Source of the DNA: a virus
IMG/VR virus record: IMGVR_UViG_3300042373_000932
Coordinates: 1-54,373 of that record
Reading direction: 5' to 3' (one strand)
Length of the DNA stretch: 54,373 nt
A program made the translations under genes and the position numbers. The notes below the pieces were generated by a model. It searched no databases and was not told the origin of the DNA. It saw only the letters and a program-made list of their open reading frames with translations. Shown here piece by piece: positions 25,505 to 34,708 of the stretch; the first letter of the stretch is position 1, and each line of letters starts with the position of its first letter.

Positions 25505-26236
25505 ATGAATAATTTAAAATTTGAACTAATAATCGCTTATTATAAAAGACCCAAAATTGTCTTAAACGCGTTAGAATCTATATTAAAATCTACATATGAT
25601 AATTGGCATTTAACATTCGTTGATGATTCCGGTGACGATTCTTTTAAAGAAACTTTTATAAACTACGGGTTTACACCTTCTAAAATAACATACTCACCAA
25701 TATTAATGTCAGATGATGAGAAAATTAAAATAGGTGGGTCAATATTTGGAAAGTACGTTAACGACGCAATACAAACCACAGATGCTGATATCATTATACT
25801 AATATGTGATGACGACGCATTGTTTCCGGATTGTATGGAAAACCTTAATAAATTTTATACCGAAAACCCTGATAAAATGTGGGGGTATTCTCATGTTAAA
25901 TTCTTCAATCCCGAAAAACAACATTATTCAGAATCAACCGATGTACCAAGCGATAGAACATTTAACACATCAAATTTAAATGATTACACATCACCAATTC
26001 AACCATCGTGTAGAGTTGATAGTTCTCAAGTATCTTTTAGAAAAAACGCTTTTACACAAACAAATTTATGGTACCCTTATCCACATACAAAAGATTTAGA
26101 TAGAAATGTTTTTGAAAAATTATATAAAAAAATAGGACTATGTCATTTTACTAACTGCTACGGACAATATAAAGGTTGGTTTGCAAATCAATTAGGTGTT
26201 AGAGCACGAACAGGTAAAGGAGATTTTATTAACTAA
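25505..26236 (+). CDS. GT2-like glycosyltransferase, tandem copy 2
   Basis: 243 residues, a paralogue of the 24761 gene 12 nt upstream. The same GT-A motifs are kept (LTFVDDSGDD, I-C-D-D-D-A, KGWFANQLGVR). Many codons differ silently between the copies while the protein core is unchanged, which points to an old duplication held under selection. Differences cluster in residues about 140-200. It probably adds a related sugar or uses a different acceptor. Confidence 0.8.
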   Translation: MNNLKFELIIAYYKRPKIVLNALESILKSTYDNWHLTFVDDSGDDSFKETFINYGFTPSKITYSPILMSDDEKIKIGGSIFGKYVNDAIQTTDADIIILICDDDALFPDCMENLNKFYTENPDKMWGYSHVKFFNPEKQHYSESTDVPSDRTFNTSNLNDYTSPIQPSCRVDSSQVSFRKNAFTQTNLWYPYPHTKDLDRNVFEKLYKKIGLCHFTNCYGQYKGWFANQLGVRARTGKGDFIN

Positions 26237-26254
26237 ACAACTAAAATAATTTAA

Positions 26255-27001
26255 ATGGCTACATACAGCAAATCAAAGAACGCTAAACCTACCCCTACTC
26301 CGGAAACTACAAGTAAACCGGTTAATAAGAAAGAATTAATTAACCAAATTATTAAAAGAAAAACTAAAGAAAAGTTTTTAACCAACAATCAAAAAAAATA
26401 TTATGATACTTTAATTGACAGTGAAATCACTGTTTGTTCCGGACCTGCGGGTGTTGGTAAAAGTTATATTACAATGAAAGCCGCGATTGACTTACTCGCT
26501 GACCCTGAAACACCATATGAAAAAATTATTATTGTTAGACCCGCTGTTGAAGCTGAAGAAAAATTAGGTTCACTACCAGGTAATGTTGAAGAAAAATTAG
26601 ACCCATACATTTTCCCATCATATTATTTATTAAATAAAATTATTGGGAAAGAATCTAGAGAAAAATTAAAAGAAATCGATGTTATTGAAGTATTTGCCTT
26701 GGCATTTATGAGAGGTATGAACATTGATAATTCTATTTTAATTTTTGAAGAGGGTCAAAATGCCACCCCAAGTCAAATGAAATTACTTTTAACTAGAATT
26801 GGGTTTAACAGTAAATTCTTTATATCCGGTGATGTAGAACAATCAGACAAATATAAAAATAAAACTCATAGTGGTTTATGGGACGCAATTGAAAAATTTA
26901 GAGATAGTGAATATATATCAATTTTTGAATTTAAAGATAAAAAAGATATCGTTAGAAATCCGTTGATTAGTAGAATATTAGACAAGTACGAAGAAAACTA
27001 A
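26255..27001 (+). CDS. phoH: PhoH-like P-loop ATPase
   Basis: 248 residues. Walker A is G-P-A-G-V-G-K-S at 63-70; the Walker B region is I-L-I-F-E-E-G-Q-N, close to the family's DEAQN form but with E-E-G. I-I-V-R-P and the GSLPGNVEEKLDPY segment are PhoH hallmarks. PhoH proteins are common in marine and freshwater phages; their role is unsettled, with RNA-linked ATPase or helicase activity proposed. The N-terminus has a Thr/Pro-rich disordered stretch. The operon ends at a strong terminator just downstream. Confidence 0.92.
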   Translation: MATYSKSKNAKPTPTPETTSKPVNKKELINQIIKRKTKEKFLTNNQKKYYDTLIDSEITVCSGPAGVGKSYITMKAAIDLLADPETPYEKIIIVRPAVEAEEKLGSLPGNVEEKLDPYIFPSYYLLNKIIGKESREKLKEIDVIEVFALAFMRGMNIDNSILIFEEGQNATPSQMKLLLTRIGFNSKFFISGDVEQSDKYKNKTHSGLWDAIEKFRDSEYISIFEFKDKKDIVRNPLISRILDKYEEN

Positions 27002-27020
27002 TTTTAATATATTTTATTAT

Positions 27021-27063
27021 AAAAGATAGGTAAACACAATTTAGTTTACTTATCTTTTTTTTT
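27021..27063 (+). terminator. Long-stem rho-independent terminator
   Basis: A stem of at least 12 bp (AAGATAGGTAAAC with GTTTACTTATCTT, one G-T pair), an 8-nt loop and nine T. It ends the phoH transcript before the 27081 gene. Confidence 0.9.
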
Positions 27064-27080
27064 ATATAACTTTTGTTGAT

Positions 27081-27683
27081 ATGAGAATTGGTATAGAAAT
27101 TAATGGAGTGTTAAGAGATACTTTAGGAAAAATTGAACAAACTTATCAGAAATTTTTAATCGATAAAACTGATGGTATTGAAGACGACGAGTCATTTGAA
27201 TATAAAATGACCTACCCGATAAATAGTTTAACATTAAACGACCATTTTTCATTTCCGGATGATGATGAATTATATTCATTTTTATATGAAGAATTTGCTA
27301 TGGAAATTTTTGGTCACGCACAATCCTCAGAATATAATACATTTATTGATTTAAACGAAATTTATATATCTTTAAGAGATAATCACGATTTATTAATTGT
27401 TTCGGATGAAATAGGAAAATCAAAACCCGCATCATTATTCTTTTTATCAAAATTTGGATGTCAATTAGAAAAAGTAAAATTTTATAGTAATTCAACAATT
27501 AATTCAATGTGGGATGAATTAGATATTTTACTTACATCCAATCCAGCCTTATTATTGGATTATCCGTCAGATAAAATATTAATAAAATATGAAACGGATT
27601 ATAATGAGAATATTACCACAATCCATTCTATAAAATCTATAAAAGAATTGGATGATAAATTAAAACAAATTTTAGAATGTTAA
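27081..27683 (+). CDS. HAD-like protein with altered active site
   Basis: 200 residues. The opening MRIGIEINGVLRDTLGKIEQ has the shape of HAD/5'-nucleotidase motif I (DxDGVLxDT), but the two catalytic Asp positions read Glu and Asn. A later strand-Ser (LLIVSDE) and a Lys (IGKSKPAS) resemble motifs II and III. The fold call is moderate; phosphatase activity is doubtful. It begins 18 nt after the terminator and overlaps the next gene by 7 bp. Confidence 0.62.
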   Translation: MRIGIEINGVLRDTLGKIEQTYQKFLIDKTDGIEDDESFEYKMTYPINSLTLNDHFSFPDDDELYSFLYEEFAMEIFGHAQSSEYNTFIDLNEIYISLRDNHDLLIVSDEIGKSKPASLFFLSKFGCQLEKVKFYSNSTINSMWDELDILLTSNPALLLDYPSDKILIKYETDYNENITTIHSIKSIKELDDKLKQILEC

Positions 27684-27955
27684 AAGTATTAGGAGAAAAC
27701 TATTATGTAGATTTGGATAAAATTGACGATTATGTTCAAATAAAAGCAAAAAAAACCGTCACGTCAGGTGACACTGAAGGGACTACCATAAGTATAATTA
27801 AATACGAAACAATTAAATTAATGTTAGAGATAGTTATGGATGAACCTGAAGAAATTGATGAGCAATTAGGGGCTAAAGGTACTAACAACTTATCAATCCC
27901 ATTTAAACTAGCGTTTAATACTCTATTGTATAAAAAATTAATAAATAAAATATAA
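27677..27955 (+). CDS. Small conserved-type protein, unknown
   Basis: 92 residues. A beta-rich N-terminal half (YVDLDKIDDYVQIKAKKT) and a helical C-terminal half with an acidic E-P-E-E-I-D-E segment. No family recognised. It overlaps the HAD-like gene by 7 bp and is followed after 5 nt by a glycosyltransferase gene, so it is part of the same transcript. Confidence 0.68.
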   Translation: MLKVLGENYYVDLDKIDDYVQIKAKKTVTSGDTEGTTISIIKYETIKLMLEIVMDEPEEIDEQLGAKGTNNLSIPFKLAFNTLLYKKLINKI

Positions 27956-27960
27956 TAAAC

Positions 27961-29022
27961 ATGACACAAGAACAAATTACAAAATTAGAACAGTCGATTC
28001 AAAACATGAAAGATAAAAAGTCAAGGATTTATCTTTTAGTTCAAGACACTAAAGGTAATGCAAAAGCTTCAGTCGCTTACATATACGAGTTAGGTATGGC
28101 ATTATTAAAAAATGGATACAACCCAATTATCTTACACGAAACACCTGATTATACTGGAGTTGGTGAATGGTTAGGTGAGGATTATATGACATTACCACAT
28201 AAAACAATTGAAGGCCAAAATTTAGAAATTGCACCTGAAGATTTAATTGTTATCCCTGAATTATACGGGTTTGTGATGAGTCAAATTTCAAAATTACCTT
28301 GTGGTAAAATTGTATTGTCTCAAGCCCATGACCATATCTTGGAAACATTACAACCAGGCCAGACATGGTCACAATTAGGGTTTTATAAATGTATAACAAC
28401 TTCTGAAGCTCAAAAAGAATATATCGAGAATATTATGAGAGGTATTTCGATAGATGTTTTAAAACCATTTATTTCTGATAAATTTAAACCACATACTTTA
28501 CCATCAAAACCTATTATTGCAATTCATGCTAGAGAACAAAGAGAAGCCCTTAACATGATTAAAAGTTTTTACATTAAATTTCCTCAATACAGATGGATAA
28601 CTTTTAGAGACATGAGAGGACTATCTATTGATGAGTTTGCAAGTGCTATGAAAGATTGTTTCTTATCTGTTTGGATTGATGAAACAAGCTCTTATGGTAC
28701 ATTCCCATTGGAATCTATGAAATGTAAAATACCTGTAGTTGGTTTAGTACCAAATTTAGTTCCTGAATGGATGAATGAAGACAATGGTGTTTGGGTTAAC
28801 AATAAAATCCAAATGGTTGATTTTGTCGCGGACTTTTTACAAAATTGGTTGGAAGACAGTATTAATGAAAATTTAGAAACTGAAATTATTAAAACTGCAG
28901 AAAATTTAAGTACTAAAGAAGATTTTGAAAAAATTTCATTAAACTTATTTGAAGGATATCTAACTAAAAGATTGGAATCATTTGAAGAACAATTAAATAA
29001 ACTACAAACAATAGAAGAATAA
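27961..29022 (+). CDS. GT-B glycosyltransferase (GT4-like)
   Basis: 353 residues. The N-terminal domain has a Rossmann strand (SRIYLLVQDTKGNAKASVAY). The C-terminal domain carries IIAIHAREQREALNMI, then MKDCFLSVWIDETSSYGTFP and L-E-S-M-K-C-K-I-P-V-V-G, the GT4 donor-binding pattern. A Glu-rich coiled-coil-like tail follows. Acceptor unknown. It sits 1 nt before a GT-A gene, so the two may act in sequence. Confidence 0.78.
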   Translation: MTQEQITKLEQSIQNMKDKKSRIYLLVQDTKGNAKASVAYIYELGMALLKNGYNPIILHETPDYTGVGEWLGEDYMTLPHKTIEGQNLEIAPEDLIVIPELYGFVMSQISKLPCGKIVLSQAHDHILETLQPGQTWSQLGFYKCITTSEAQKEYIENIMRGISIDVLKPFISDKFKPHTLPSKPIIAIHAREQREALNMIKSFYIKFPQYRWITFRDMRGLSIDEFASAMKDCFLSVWIDETSSYGTFPLESMKCKIPVVGLVPNLVPEWMNEDNGVWVNNKIQMVDFVADFLQNWLEDSINENLETEIIKTAENLSTKEDFEKISLNLFEGYLTKRLESFEEQLNKLQTIEE

Positions 29023-29023
29023 T

Positions 29024-29830
29024 ATGGAAAATTACTTTGACGTATCAGTTATATTACCGATTAAATCGGCAACCGCACCATTTTTTGAAGATTACTTTAA
29101 GAAATGTATTGAATCATTAAATAATCAAAAATTAAAAATTAATGAATTAGTTATTGTTCACACAAATGAAATACCTTTAGTTGAACTTTTAAAAGATTAC
29201 GATTTTGGTGACTTAAATGTAGTTAAATTAGAATGGGAAAAAGAACCTAATTACGCGGCACAAGTTAATCACGGTGTTAGAAATTCAAAATCTGAATGGG
29301 TTTCATTATTTGAATTTGATGATGAATATTCTAACATATGGTTTAAGAATGTTGACATCTACTCAAAAGCATACCCTAATATGGATGCGTTTTTACCAAT
29401 CGTTGTTGATACAGACCAACAAGGTAAATTTGCCGGGTTTACTAATGAAGCAACTTTCGCGGCAAACTTTACTCCGGAAATGGGTGTATTAACTCACGAT
29501 ACTTTATTAGATTATCAAAACTTCCAATCATCAGGAATGGTAATCAAAAAATCAAAATTTGTTGATTATGGATTAATCAAACCTTCGTTTAAATTAACGT
29601 TTGGGTATGAATTATTTTTACGATTAACACATAATTCAATTAACATTATGTCTATCCCAAGAATTGGTTATAAACATACTAATTTAAGAGATGGGTCAAT
29701 CTTTTGGAATTACAAAAATGGTAGAGATGTCTTAACTCCGGAAGAAGTTAAATTTTGGATTGAGTCCGCAAAAAAAGAATATTTTTTCATTAATGACAGA
29801 GCGATAAAATTTGAATCTCAAGAAGTTTAA
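29024..29830 (+). CDS. GT2 (GT-A) glycosyltransferase
   Basis: 268 residues. It opens VSVILPIKSATAPFFEDYFK, and has a nucleotide-binding strand (NELVIVH), an A-A-Q-V-N-H-G segment and F-E-F-D-D-E-Y as the metal site. A later FKLTFGYELFLRLTH segment matches the family's acceptor ED/YE region. Its stop overlaps the start of the sigma-factor gene by 1 nt, so regulation and glycan synthesis are on one message. Confidence 0.8.
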   Translation: MENYFDVSVILPIKSATAPFFEDYFKKCIESLNNQKLKINELVIVHTNEIPLVELLKDYDFGDLNVVKLEWEKEPNYAAQVNHGVRNSKSEWVSLFEFDDEYSNIWFKNVDIYSKAYPNMDAFLPIVVDTDQQGKFAGFTNEATFAANFTPEMGVLTHDTLLDYQNFQSSGMVIKKSKFVDYGLIKPSFKLTFGYELFLRLTHNSINIMSIPRIGYKHTNLRDGSIFWNYKNGRDVLTPEEVKFWIESAKKEYFFINDRAIKFESQEV

Positions 29831-30579
29831 TGACTGAAAATATTAATTTAACAGGGGATACAAATGTTGAGTTAAAAAAGAAAGGTAGAAAACCAACCCA
29901 ATTAAATTATTTTGATGTCCGAGAAGAAATGGCGGTAATAAGATTTTTAGAGTCCACGTCTTACGAAGAAAAAAATAAAATATACAATGAGTTTTTAAAA
30001 AAACCTTTAGACAAAATGATATCTTCAATCATACGAAGATACAAATTATATAGAAAAGACATGGATTTCACTGATATACATGTAGATACTCACTCGTTTT
30101 TAATGACAAAGATAGATAAGTTTAAACCTTCTAGAGAAAAGAAGGCTTATTCTTATTTTGGTACAATATGTAAAAACTATTTAATGGGTCAAATCATTAA
30201 AGACCAAAAAGAAACAAATAGAAAAATATCTTATGAAGATATTTCAACTAATTTGGAGAATAATGAAAATTTTTCCTATTACATAGAAAATGACGGACTA
30301 GATTCTGAAAAAGTAATTAAACACTTTTTAATTGAATTAGACAGATTCATTAAAGAAGAAAATTTATCAGAAAATGAAATTAAATTAGGACACGCACTTT
30401 ACGACATTTTTGAAAATTATGACTCGATATTTATTGGTAACGATAATAACAAGTTTAATAAAAATATTATTTTATTGTCTTTAAGAGAAATGACCAATCT
30501 TTCAACTAAAGAAATTAGGGGTTCAATGAGAAAATACAAAAATATGTATTACTCATTGATTCAACAGATGGTTAATTAA
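29830..30579 (+). CDS. gp55-like late sigma factor (sigma-70 region 2-like)
   Basis: 249 residues. Residues about 55-130 fit sigma-70 region 2: a core-binding helix (LDKMISSIIRRYKLYRK), then K-F-K-P-S-R-E-K-K-A-Y-S-Y-F-G-T-I-C-K-N-Y, where the aromatic residues would melt the -10 element. The C-terminal part (NLSTKEIRGSMRKYKNMYY) resembles a short helix-turn-helix, as in region 4. A basic N-terminal stretch (KKKGRKPTQ) precedes these. T4 gp55 is the comparable late sigma factor. It would direct host RNA polymerase to late genes, probably the TATTTATA sites here. Confidence 0.75.
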   Translation: MTENINLTGDTNVELKKKGRKPTQLNYFDVREEMAVIRFLESTSYEEKNKIYNEFLKKPLDKMISSIIRRYKLYRKDMDFTDIHVDTHSFLMTKIDKFKPSREKKAYSYFGTICKNYLMGQIIKDQKETNRKISYEDISTNLENNENFSYYIENDGLDSEKVIKHFLIELDRFIKEENLSENEIKLGHALYDIFENYDSIFIGNDNNKFNKNIILLSLREMTNLSTKEIRGSMRKYKNMYYSLIQQMVN

Positions 30580-30595
30580 AAAATAATAAATTAAA

Positions 30596-30603
30596 TATTT
30601 ATA
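30596..30603 (+). promoter_or_regulatory. Candidate late element TATTTATA, unusually close to the start
   Basis: TATTTATA ends 3 nt before the ATG at 30607. As a -10 element it would give a leaderless message, so either transcription starts at the ATG or this copy has another role. Confidence 0.35.
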
Positions 30604-30606
30604 ATT

Positions 30607-30987
30607 ATGGCAAGACCGACAAAAAAAGAAATTAATTTAAGTAAAGAATCAATGTTATCATTGATGCAGGAAATCTACAATGAACTTGTGGAACAAAGAA
30701 GTACTGCTATTAGAATTCAAAACAAAATGTTAACAATGATGAAAGGTCCTGAAGATATGACTTTAATTGGTCCGGTGATTGAAAAACAACAAAAAATTAT
30801 TAATGATTGTGTTGAAAAAAAATTAACCCTATCTAAACTACAATCAAGTATGTGGGAAAAAACAAACAACAATGATGATGGTGGAGGATTTTCTATTACT
30901 GATTTAGGAGTTGACGACGCAATGCTTAAAACTTTAATTGAGAAAGACGCGTCTAAATCAGAGGGTTCTTATAAAATGAAAAAATAA
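30607..30987 (+). CDS. Small helical virion-type protein, unknown
   Basis: 126 residues with a basic N-terminus (MARPTKKEINLSKESML). The middle is a long helix rich in Gln, Met and Lys; a Gly/Asp turn (NDDGGGF) and a short C-terminal helix follow. No family recognised. It directly follows the sigma gene and precedes the 637-residue tail gene by 6 nt, so a small assembly or chaperone protein of the tail is plausible. Confidence 0.7.
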   Translation: MARPTKKEINLSKESMLSLMQEIYNELVEQRSTAIRIQNKMLTMMKGPEDMTLIGPVIEKQQKIINDCVEKKLTLSKLQSSMWEKTNNNDDGGGFSITDLGVDDAMLKTLIEKDASKSEGSYKMKK

Positions 30988-30993
30988 TTTGTT

Positions 30994-32907
30994 ATGGCGT
31001 CATTAGATTTAGGTGTTGATTATAAAAAAATACAAGACAAGGTTACTGCTACCAGAAATTATAATGAGTTAAAAACTCAATATGATGATACTAGAAAACA
31101 AGCCGGTGAAGCTTTTGAACAGAAAAAAGCCGCTGTTACAGGTCAACTTGGTAAAATCAAGGAACAAACTAAACGTTATCAAAAAGAAATAAAAAATCAA
31201 TTTGAACAACTTTTAGATTTAGCAAACACTACCGGAGGAAAAGGGAGCGGTTCTCCAAGTTATATTAAAAGATTATTAATCACCGCTCTTAAAAATATTG
31301 AACCTAAACTTTCTCAAATAGCTTTAGAAGAATCAATAAACGCGGTTGGTTGTGACCAACAACAAGAATATAATGGTAGTTCTACATATTATATTAAAGT
31401 AAAATCAGTTGATTTATTAAATATTTTAACTTTAGACCCGAAAACTGAAGGTAAACCTTTATATGAAAAAGACCCAATATTAGTTCAGAATTATCCATTT
31501 TCAATGAATAAAGAATTATATCAATTGATTCAAACGGGTCAACCATATTCTGTGGATAATGGTCAAAATTACATAGGTCAATCAGGTCAAGATTTATTTG
31601 ATATCCAATACGTTAATTTAAACGCAAACAATGAAACCGGTCCTTGGTTTAAAGTTACATTATCAGATAGAGTTAATGGTGTTAATAAAGTTGGGACATT
31701 TCTAGTTGATTATTATAAAACAATTAAAATTACCGAACCAACCAATATGATAGCGTCAATAATGGAATCGTTAAGTGGTGCAGTATCAATGAGTGTTGGT
31801 GCCGGTGTAGGTCAAGTTGAAGACCAAAGTAAATTTGATATATTAATTCAACGAATTCTTGGATTATGTTTTGATAATAGAAGTGAAATTGATGTTAGCG
31901 GTATTGCTAAAGTACCTGAACTTGATGGTGTTGACGAAACGTTTTTTGAATTTACTGATATTGATTTAAGAAAAATAGACCAAAGAGTAACTAATATTAA
32001 AAATAAAGTAATAGAATTAGAAGAGTGTGATAATATATTATTACCTGTTGATTATCCGGCAGTTATCGCTCAAATTAATAATTTAAATTTAATTGATAAT
32101 AATAGTGACTTTATAAACGCTGCGGATAATTTAACTCAAGTATTAGCAGATAACCCTCAATGGGGTGCGGGTATTCAAACCAATGCTCAAGCGGCCCTAA
32201 ATTTTAATTTTATTAAATTAATCGCTCAAGGTATTGCGGGAGCATTTTTAACACCTAAAATATTACTACCAATATACGTAATGTTAAAAGCTATAGGTCA
32301 AGAAACAACCGACGCAATAAAAGGATTTGTTGATTTTGTAAAACAATTTAAAAAATTCGCAATAAATTTTATTTCTAAAATAGGTGCATTATTTGTTCAA
32401 GAATTATTTGAATTAATTAAAAGAGATATTTTATTATTAATTCAAAGAGTTATAAGTGATATTGTTAAAGAAAAAATTGATAAAAGAATTTCAATGATTT
32501 TAAAACTTATTCAGTTATTGTTAATTGTTGCTTCTTTTATAAGTGATTGGAGGAAGTGTAAAAGTGTCGTTGATGAATTACTGGCCCTATTAGATTTAAT
32601 AACAAGTAGTTTAGGTTTTGGTAGTCAAATCCCTTTACCATTATTATTCGCGTCACAACTATTAGACGGGTATTCCGAATCAAGAGCTTTTGTTGGGGCT
32701 ATTGAAGAATTCCAAAAAAGCGGTATCCCAACGGGAGCATTACCTGATGGTAGTCCTAATTTAGATATTTTAGGTAAATTTGGACAAATGAAGGCTATGG
32801 CAAGAGAAGATTCCGATAATAATAAAGTTCAACTTGCTATCGGCCCATTAACTATAACTCCAGCCGGTTTAACAGTACCTTCGAGTGCTTTTGGTAAAAA
32901 ATTATAA
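30994..32907 (+). CDS. Large tail/baseplate-region protein with hydrophobic helices
   Basis: 637 residues. The first 75 are a charged coiled coil; a mixed alpha/beta middle follows, and residues about 405-560 form several long hydrophobic or amphipathic helices (for example ELIKRDILLLIQRVISDIVK). The C-terminal tail is Pro/Gly-rich. The helices could insert in a membrane during DNA delivery or pack in the tail tube. Position just before the OB-fold spike gene suggests a hub, tape-measure-like or pilot protein. None of this is proved by motif; I do not recognise the family. Confidence 0.72.
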   Translation: MASLDLGVDYKKIQDKVTATRNYNELKTQYDDTRKQAGEAFEQKKAAVTGQLGKIKEQTKRYQKEIKNQFEQLLDLANTTGGKGSGSPSYIKRLLITALKNIEPKLSQIALEESINAVGCDQQQEYNGSSTYYIKVKSVDLLNILTLDPKTEGKPLYEKDPILVQNYPFSMNKELYQLIQTGQPYSVDNGQNYIGQSGQDLFDIQYVNLNANNETGPWFKVTLSDRVNGVNKVGTFLVDYYKTIKITEPTNMIASIMESLSGAVSMSVGAGVGQVEDQSKFDILIQRILGLCFDNRSEIDVSGIAKVPELDGVDETFFEFTDIDLRKIDQRVTNIKNKVIELEECDNILLPVDYPAVIAQINNLNLIDNNSDFINAADNLTQVLADNPQWGAGIQTNAQAALNFNFIKLIAQGIAGAFLTPKILLPIYVMLKAIGQETTDAIKGFVDFVKQFKKFAINFISKIGALFVQELFELIKRDILLLIQRVISDIVKEKIDKRISMILKLIQLLLIVASFISDWRKCKSVVDELLALLDLITSSLGFGSQIPLPLLFASQLLDGYSESRAFVGAIEEFQKSGIPTGALPDGSPNLDILGKFGQMKAMAREDSDNNKVQLAIGPLTITPAGLTVPSSAFGKKL

Positions 32908-32909
32908 TT

Positions 32910-33131
32910 ATGAATAATATTGAGAAATCCGAAAAAACAAAAAATATAATTAAAGATTATAAAAATTCATCAAACAAAGATTTATCGTTTGCTATGGATT
33001 TTATTCAAGAAGATTTTAAGTTAACTAAAGAATCATTAATAAATTTAACACATCATTTAGATAAATTAGAATTAACTTATAATACAATATTAAAAGAGTA
33101 TCAGTCAAGAACAAAGAAAAATGGTCAATAA
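32910..33131 (+). CDS. Small helical protein, unknown
   Basis: 73 residues, Lys/Asn/Glu-rich, predicted to be a single helical hairpin. It is placed between the 637-residue tail protein (2-nt gap) and the spike gene (11-bp overlap), so it is translated with them. Probably a small baseplate or assembly factor; function unknown. Confidence 0.65.
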   Translation: MNNIEKSEKTKNIIKDYKNSSNKDLSFAMDFIQEDFKLTKESLINLTHHLDKLELTYNTILKEYQSRTKKNGQ

Positions 33132-34686
33132 TCAAATAATTTTTCCCGGAATAGTACTTAACAATCAAGACCCTATGATGTTAGGGAGACTTCGTGTTAT
33201 ACCTGAAACTAAAAATTATCAAGATATTATTGCGTCAATTCCAGATTGGAATGAAGAAACTGACCCGTGGACATCAAGAGACCCTTTAATTTGTTTATCA
33301 TTATTACCTTTTTACGTTAGTCAAGTACCTCTTAAAGATGAATATGTTCATATAATTTATTCTAATAAAGATTTCCCATTTACTAATCAATTTTATGTTC
33401 AAGGGCCTTTTTCATCTCCAATGATAAGTCCATTTGAGAATTATCAAGGGGCTAAAAAATTCTTAGCATCAGGTGATAGAATTGCTCAAGGTATCTCAAT
33501 TAAAAACCAAGTAGGTGCTTATAGAAATCAAGGTAGTGTAGGAGTATTTCCTGAACCAGGTGACAATGCGTTGTTAGGTAGAGGAACTGCTGATGTGGTT
33601 GTTAAAGAAAATGAAGTATTAATAAGAGCCGGTAAAACTAAACGATTAGTAAAAGACCAACTACCTTTAGGTAATGTTAATAGAGCGTTTCTTCAATTAT
33701 CTAATTTTACACAACAAAAAATAACTAAAGACCCTGAAGGTGTAACAAGATTAGTTGAACAGGTAAAAGTTGTTAAAAAAATGATTATATGGAACATTGA
33801 TAATTTAGAAAATCTTCAAGGAGCGTTTAATGGTTCTGTTGGTTTATATAATGTGGTTCCAAGTGTTAGTGTAAATAGTGCAAATTTTAAATCAGATACT
33901 ATTACACAGTTGTCCGTTGGAACAAATTATGGGTCACCATTAGAGGAAATTAAATTTAATCAAAAAACATTTGATGAAGCATCTAGTATAATTAATAACT
34001 TTGTACAAGGTGTGTTTAGTGGTTTTATAAATATATCAGGTTATACTGTTAATAACCCCCAAAATTTTGCGCCAAACGTAACATTCCCATTAGTCGTTAC
34101 CCCTTCAAAATTAACATATACAACCGGTAATAAATTTTCACCTAACGACCTTGTTAGTGAAGTTGCGGAATATGTTAATTATGTAAGATTTTCTGATAAA
34201 ATAACATTAGACCCTGCAAGTAAAAAATACAAAGGATGGTTTTTAGTTTGGGAAAACAAATCAGGTAAACCAATTCTTGGTCCACAAGCCGATTTAAAAG
34301 AAGAAATAGTTATACCAACAGAGTTTATTCCTTCAGATATTACTTATAGTATTATGGGGTCTCAACGTATGTATTTCTTATCACAAGATTCCGCAGGGCC
34401 TAAAGGAAAAATTAGTTTAAGTCAAACTTTATATGGAATACCTCAAGATAAATTTATTGGAGATGAAAATAGTATTCTTAATCAAACATACCCTGTTGTT
34501 AGAGGAGATGAATTAATGGCGTTACTTAGAAAAATATTTTCATTTGTTACAGGACACGTTCATCCGGTGGCCACAATGGCACCTGTTCCGGTCGCAGCGG
34601 GTAACGGACAAACAACCGCAGAAATCAATGCAATCCTTGCAGATGCAGAAAATACCATCTTAAATCAAAATATTAGAATTAATTGA
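33121..34686 (+). CDS. gp5/VgrG-like OB-fold baseplate hub or spike protein
   Basis: 521 residues. The N-terminus ([20 protein letters not shown], then D-P-W-T-S-R-D-P and [10 protein letters not shown]) is the OB-fold seen at the start of T4 gp5 and VgrG spike proteins. The C-terminus has [13 protein letters not shown] and G-H-V-H-P-V-A, typical of baseplate hub proteins. I see no lysozyme domain, unlike T4 gp5. It would sit at the tip of the tail and pierce the outer membrane. It overlaps the small upstream gene by 11 bp. Confidence 0.75.
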   Translation: MVNNQIIFPGIVLNNQDPMMLGRLRVIPETKNYQDIIASIPDWNEETDPWTSRDPLICLSLLPFYVSQVPLKDEYVHIIYSNKDFPFTNQFYVQGPFSSPMISPFENYQGAKKFLASGDRIAQGISIKNQVGAYRNQGSVGVFPEPGDNALLGRGTADVVVKENEVLIRAGKTKRLVKDQLPLGNVNRAFLQLSNFTQQKITKDPEGVTRLVEQVKVVKKMIIWNIDNLENLQGAFNGSVGLYNVVPSVSVNSANFKSDTITQLSVGTNYGSPLEEIKFNQKTFDEASSIINNFVQGVFSGFINISGYTVNNPQNFAPNVTFPLVVTPSKLTYTTGNKFSPNDLVSEVAEYVNYVRFSDKITLDPASKKYKGWFLVWENKSGKPILGPQADLKEEIVIPTEFIPSDITYSIMGSQRMYFLSQDSAGPKGKISLSQTLYGIPQDKFIGDENSILNQTYPVVRGDELMALLRKIFSFVTGHVHPVATMAPVPVAAGNGQTTAEINAILADAENTILNQNIRIN

Positions 34687-34694
34687 TATTTATA
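34687..34694 (+). promoter_or_regulatory. Candidate phage late promoter element, TATTTATA
   Basis: TATTTATA immediately follows the stop of the spike gene and ends 14 nt before the ATG at 34709. Confidence 0.52.
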
Positions 34695-34708
34695 TGTAAA
34701 ACATATTC

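Noticed and set aside
33121-34686. A lysozyme domain in the spike protein, as in T4 gp5
   Set aside because: No E-x8-D-x5-T-type lysozyme catalytic pattern is visible between the OB-fold and the C-terminal part.
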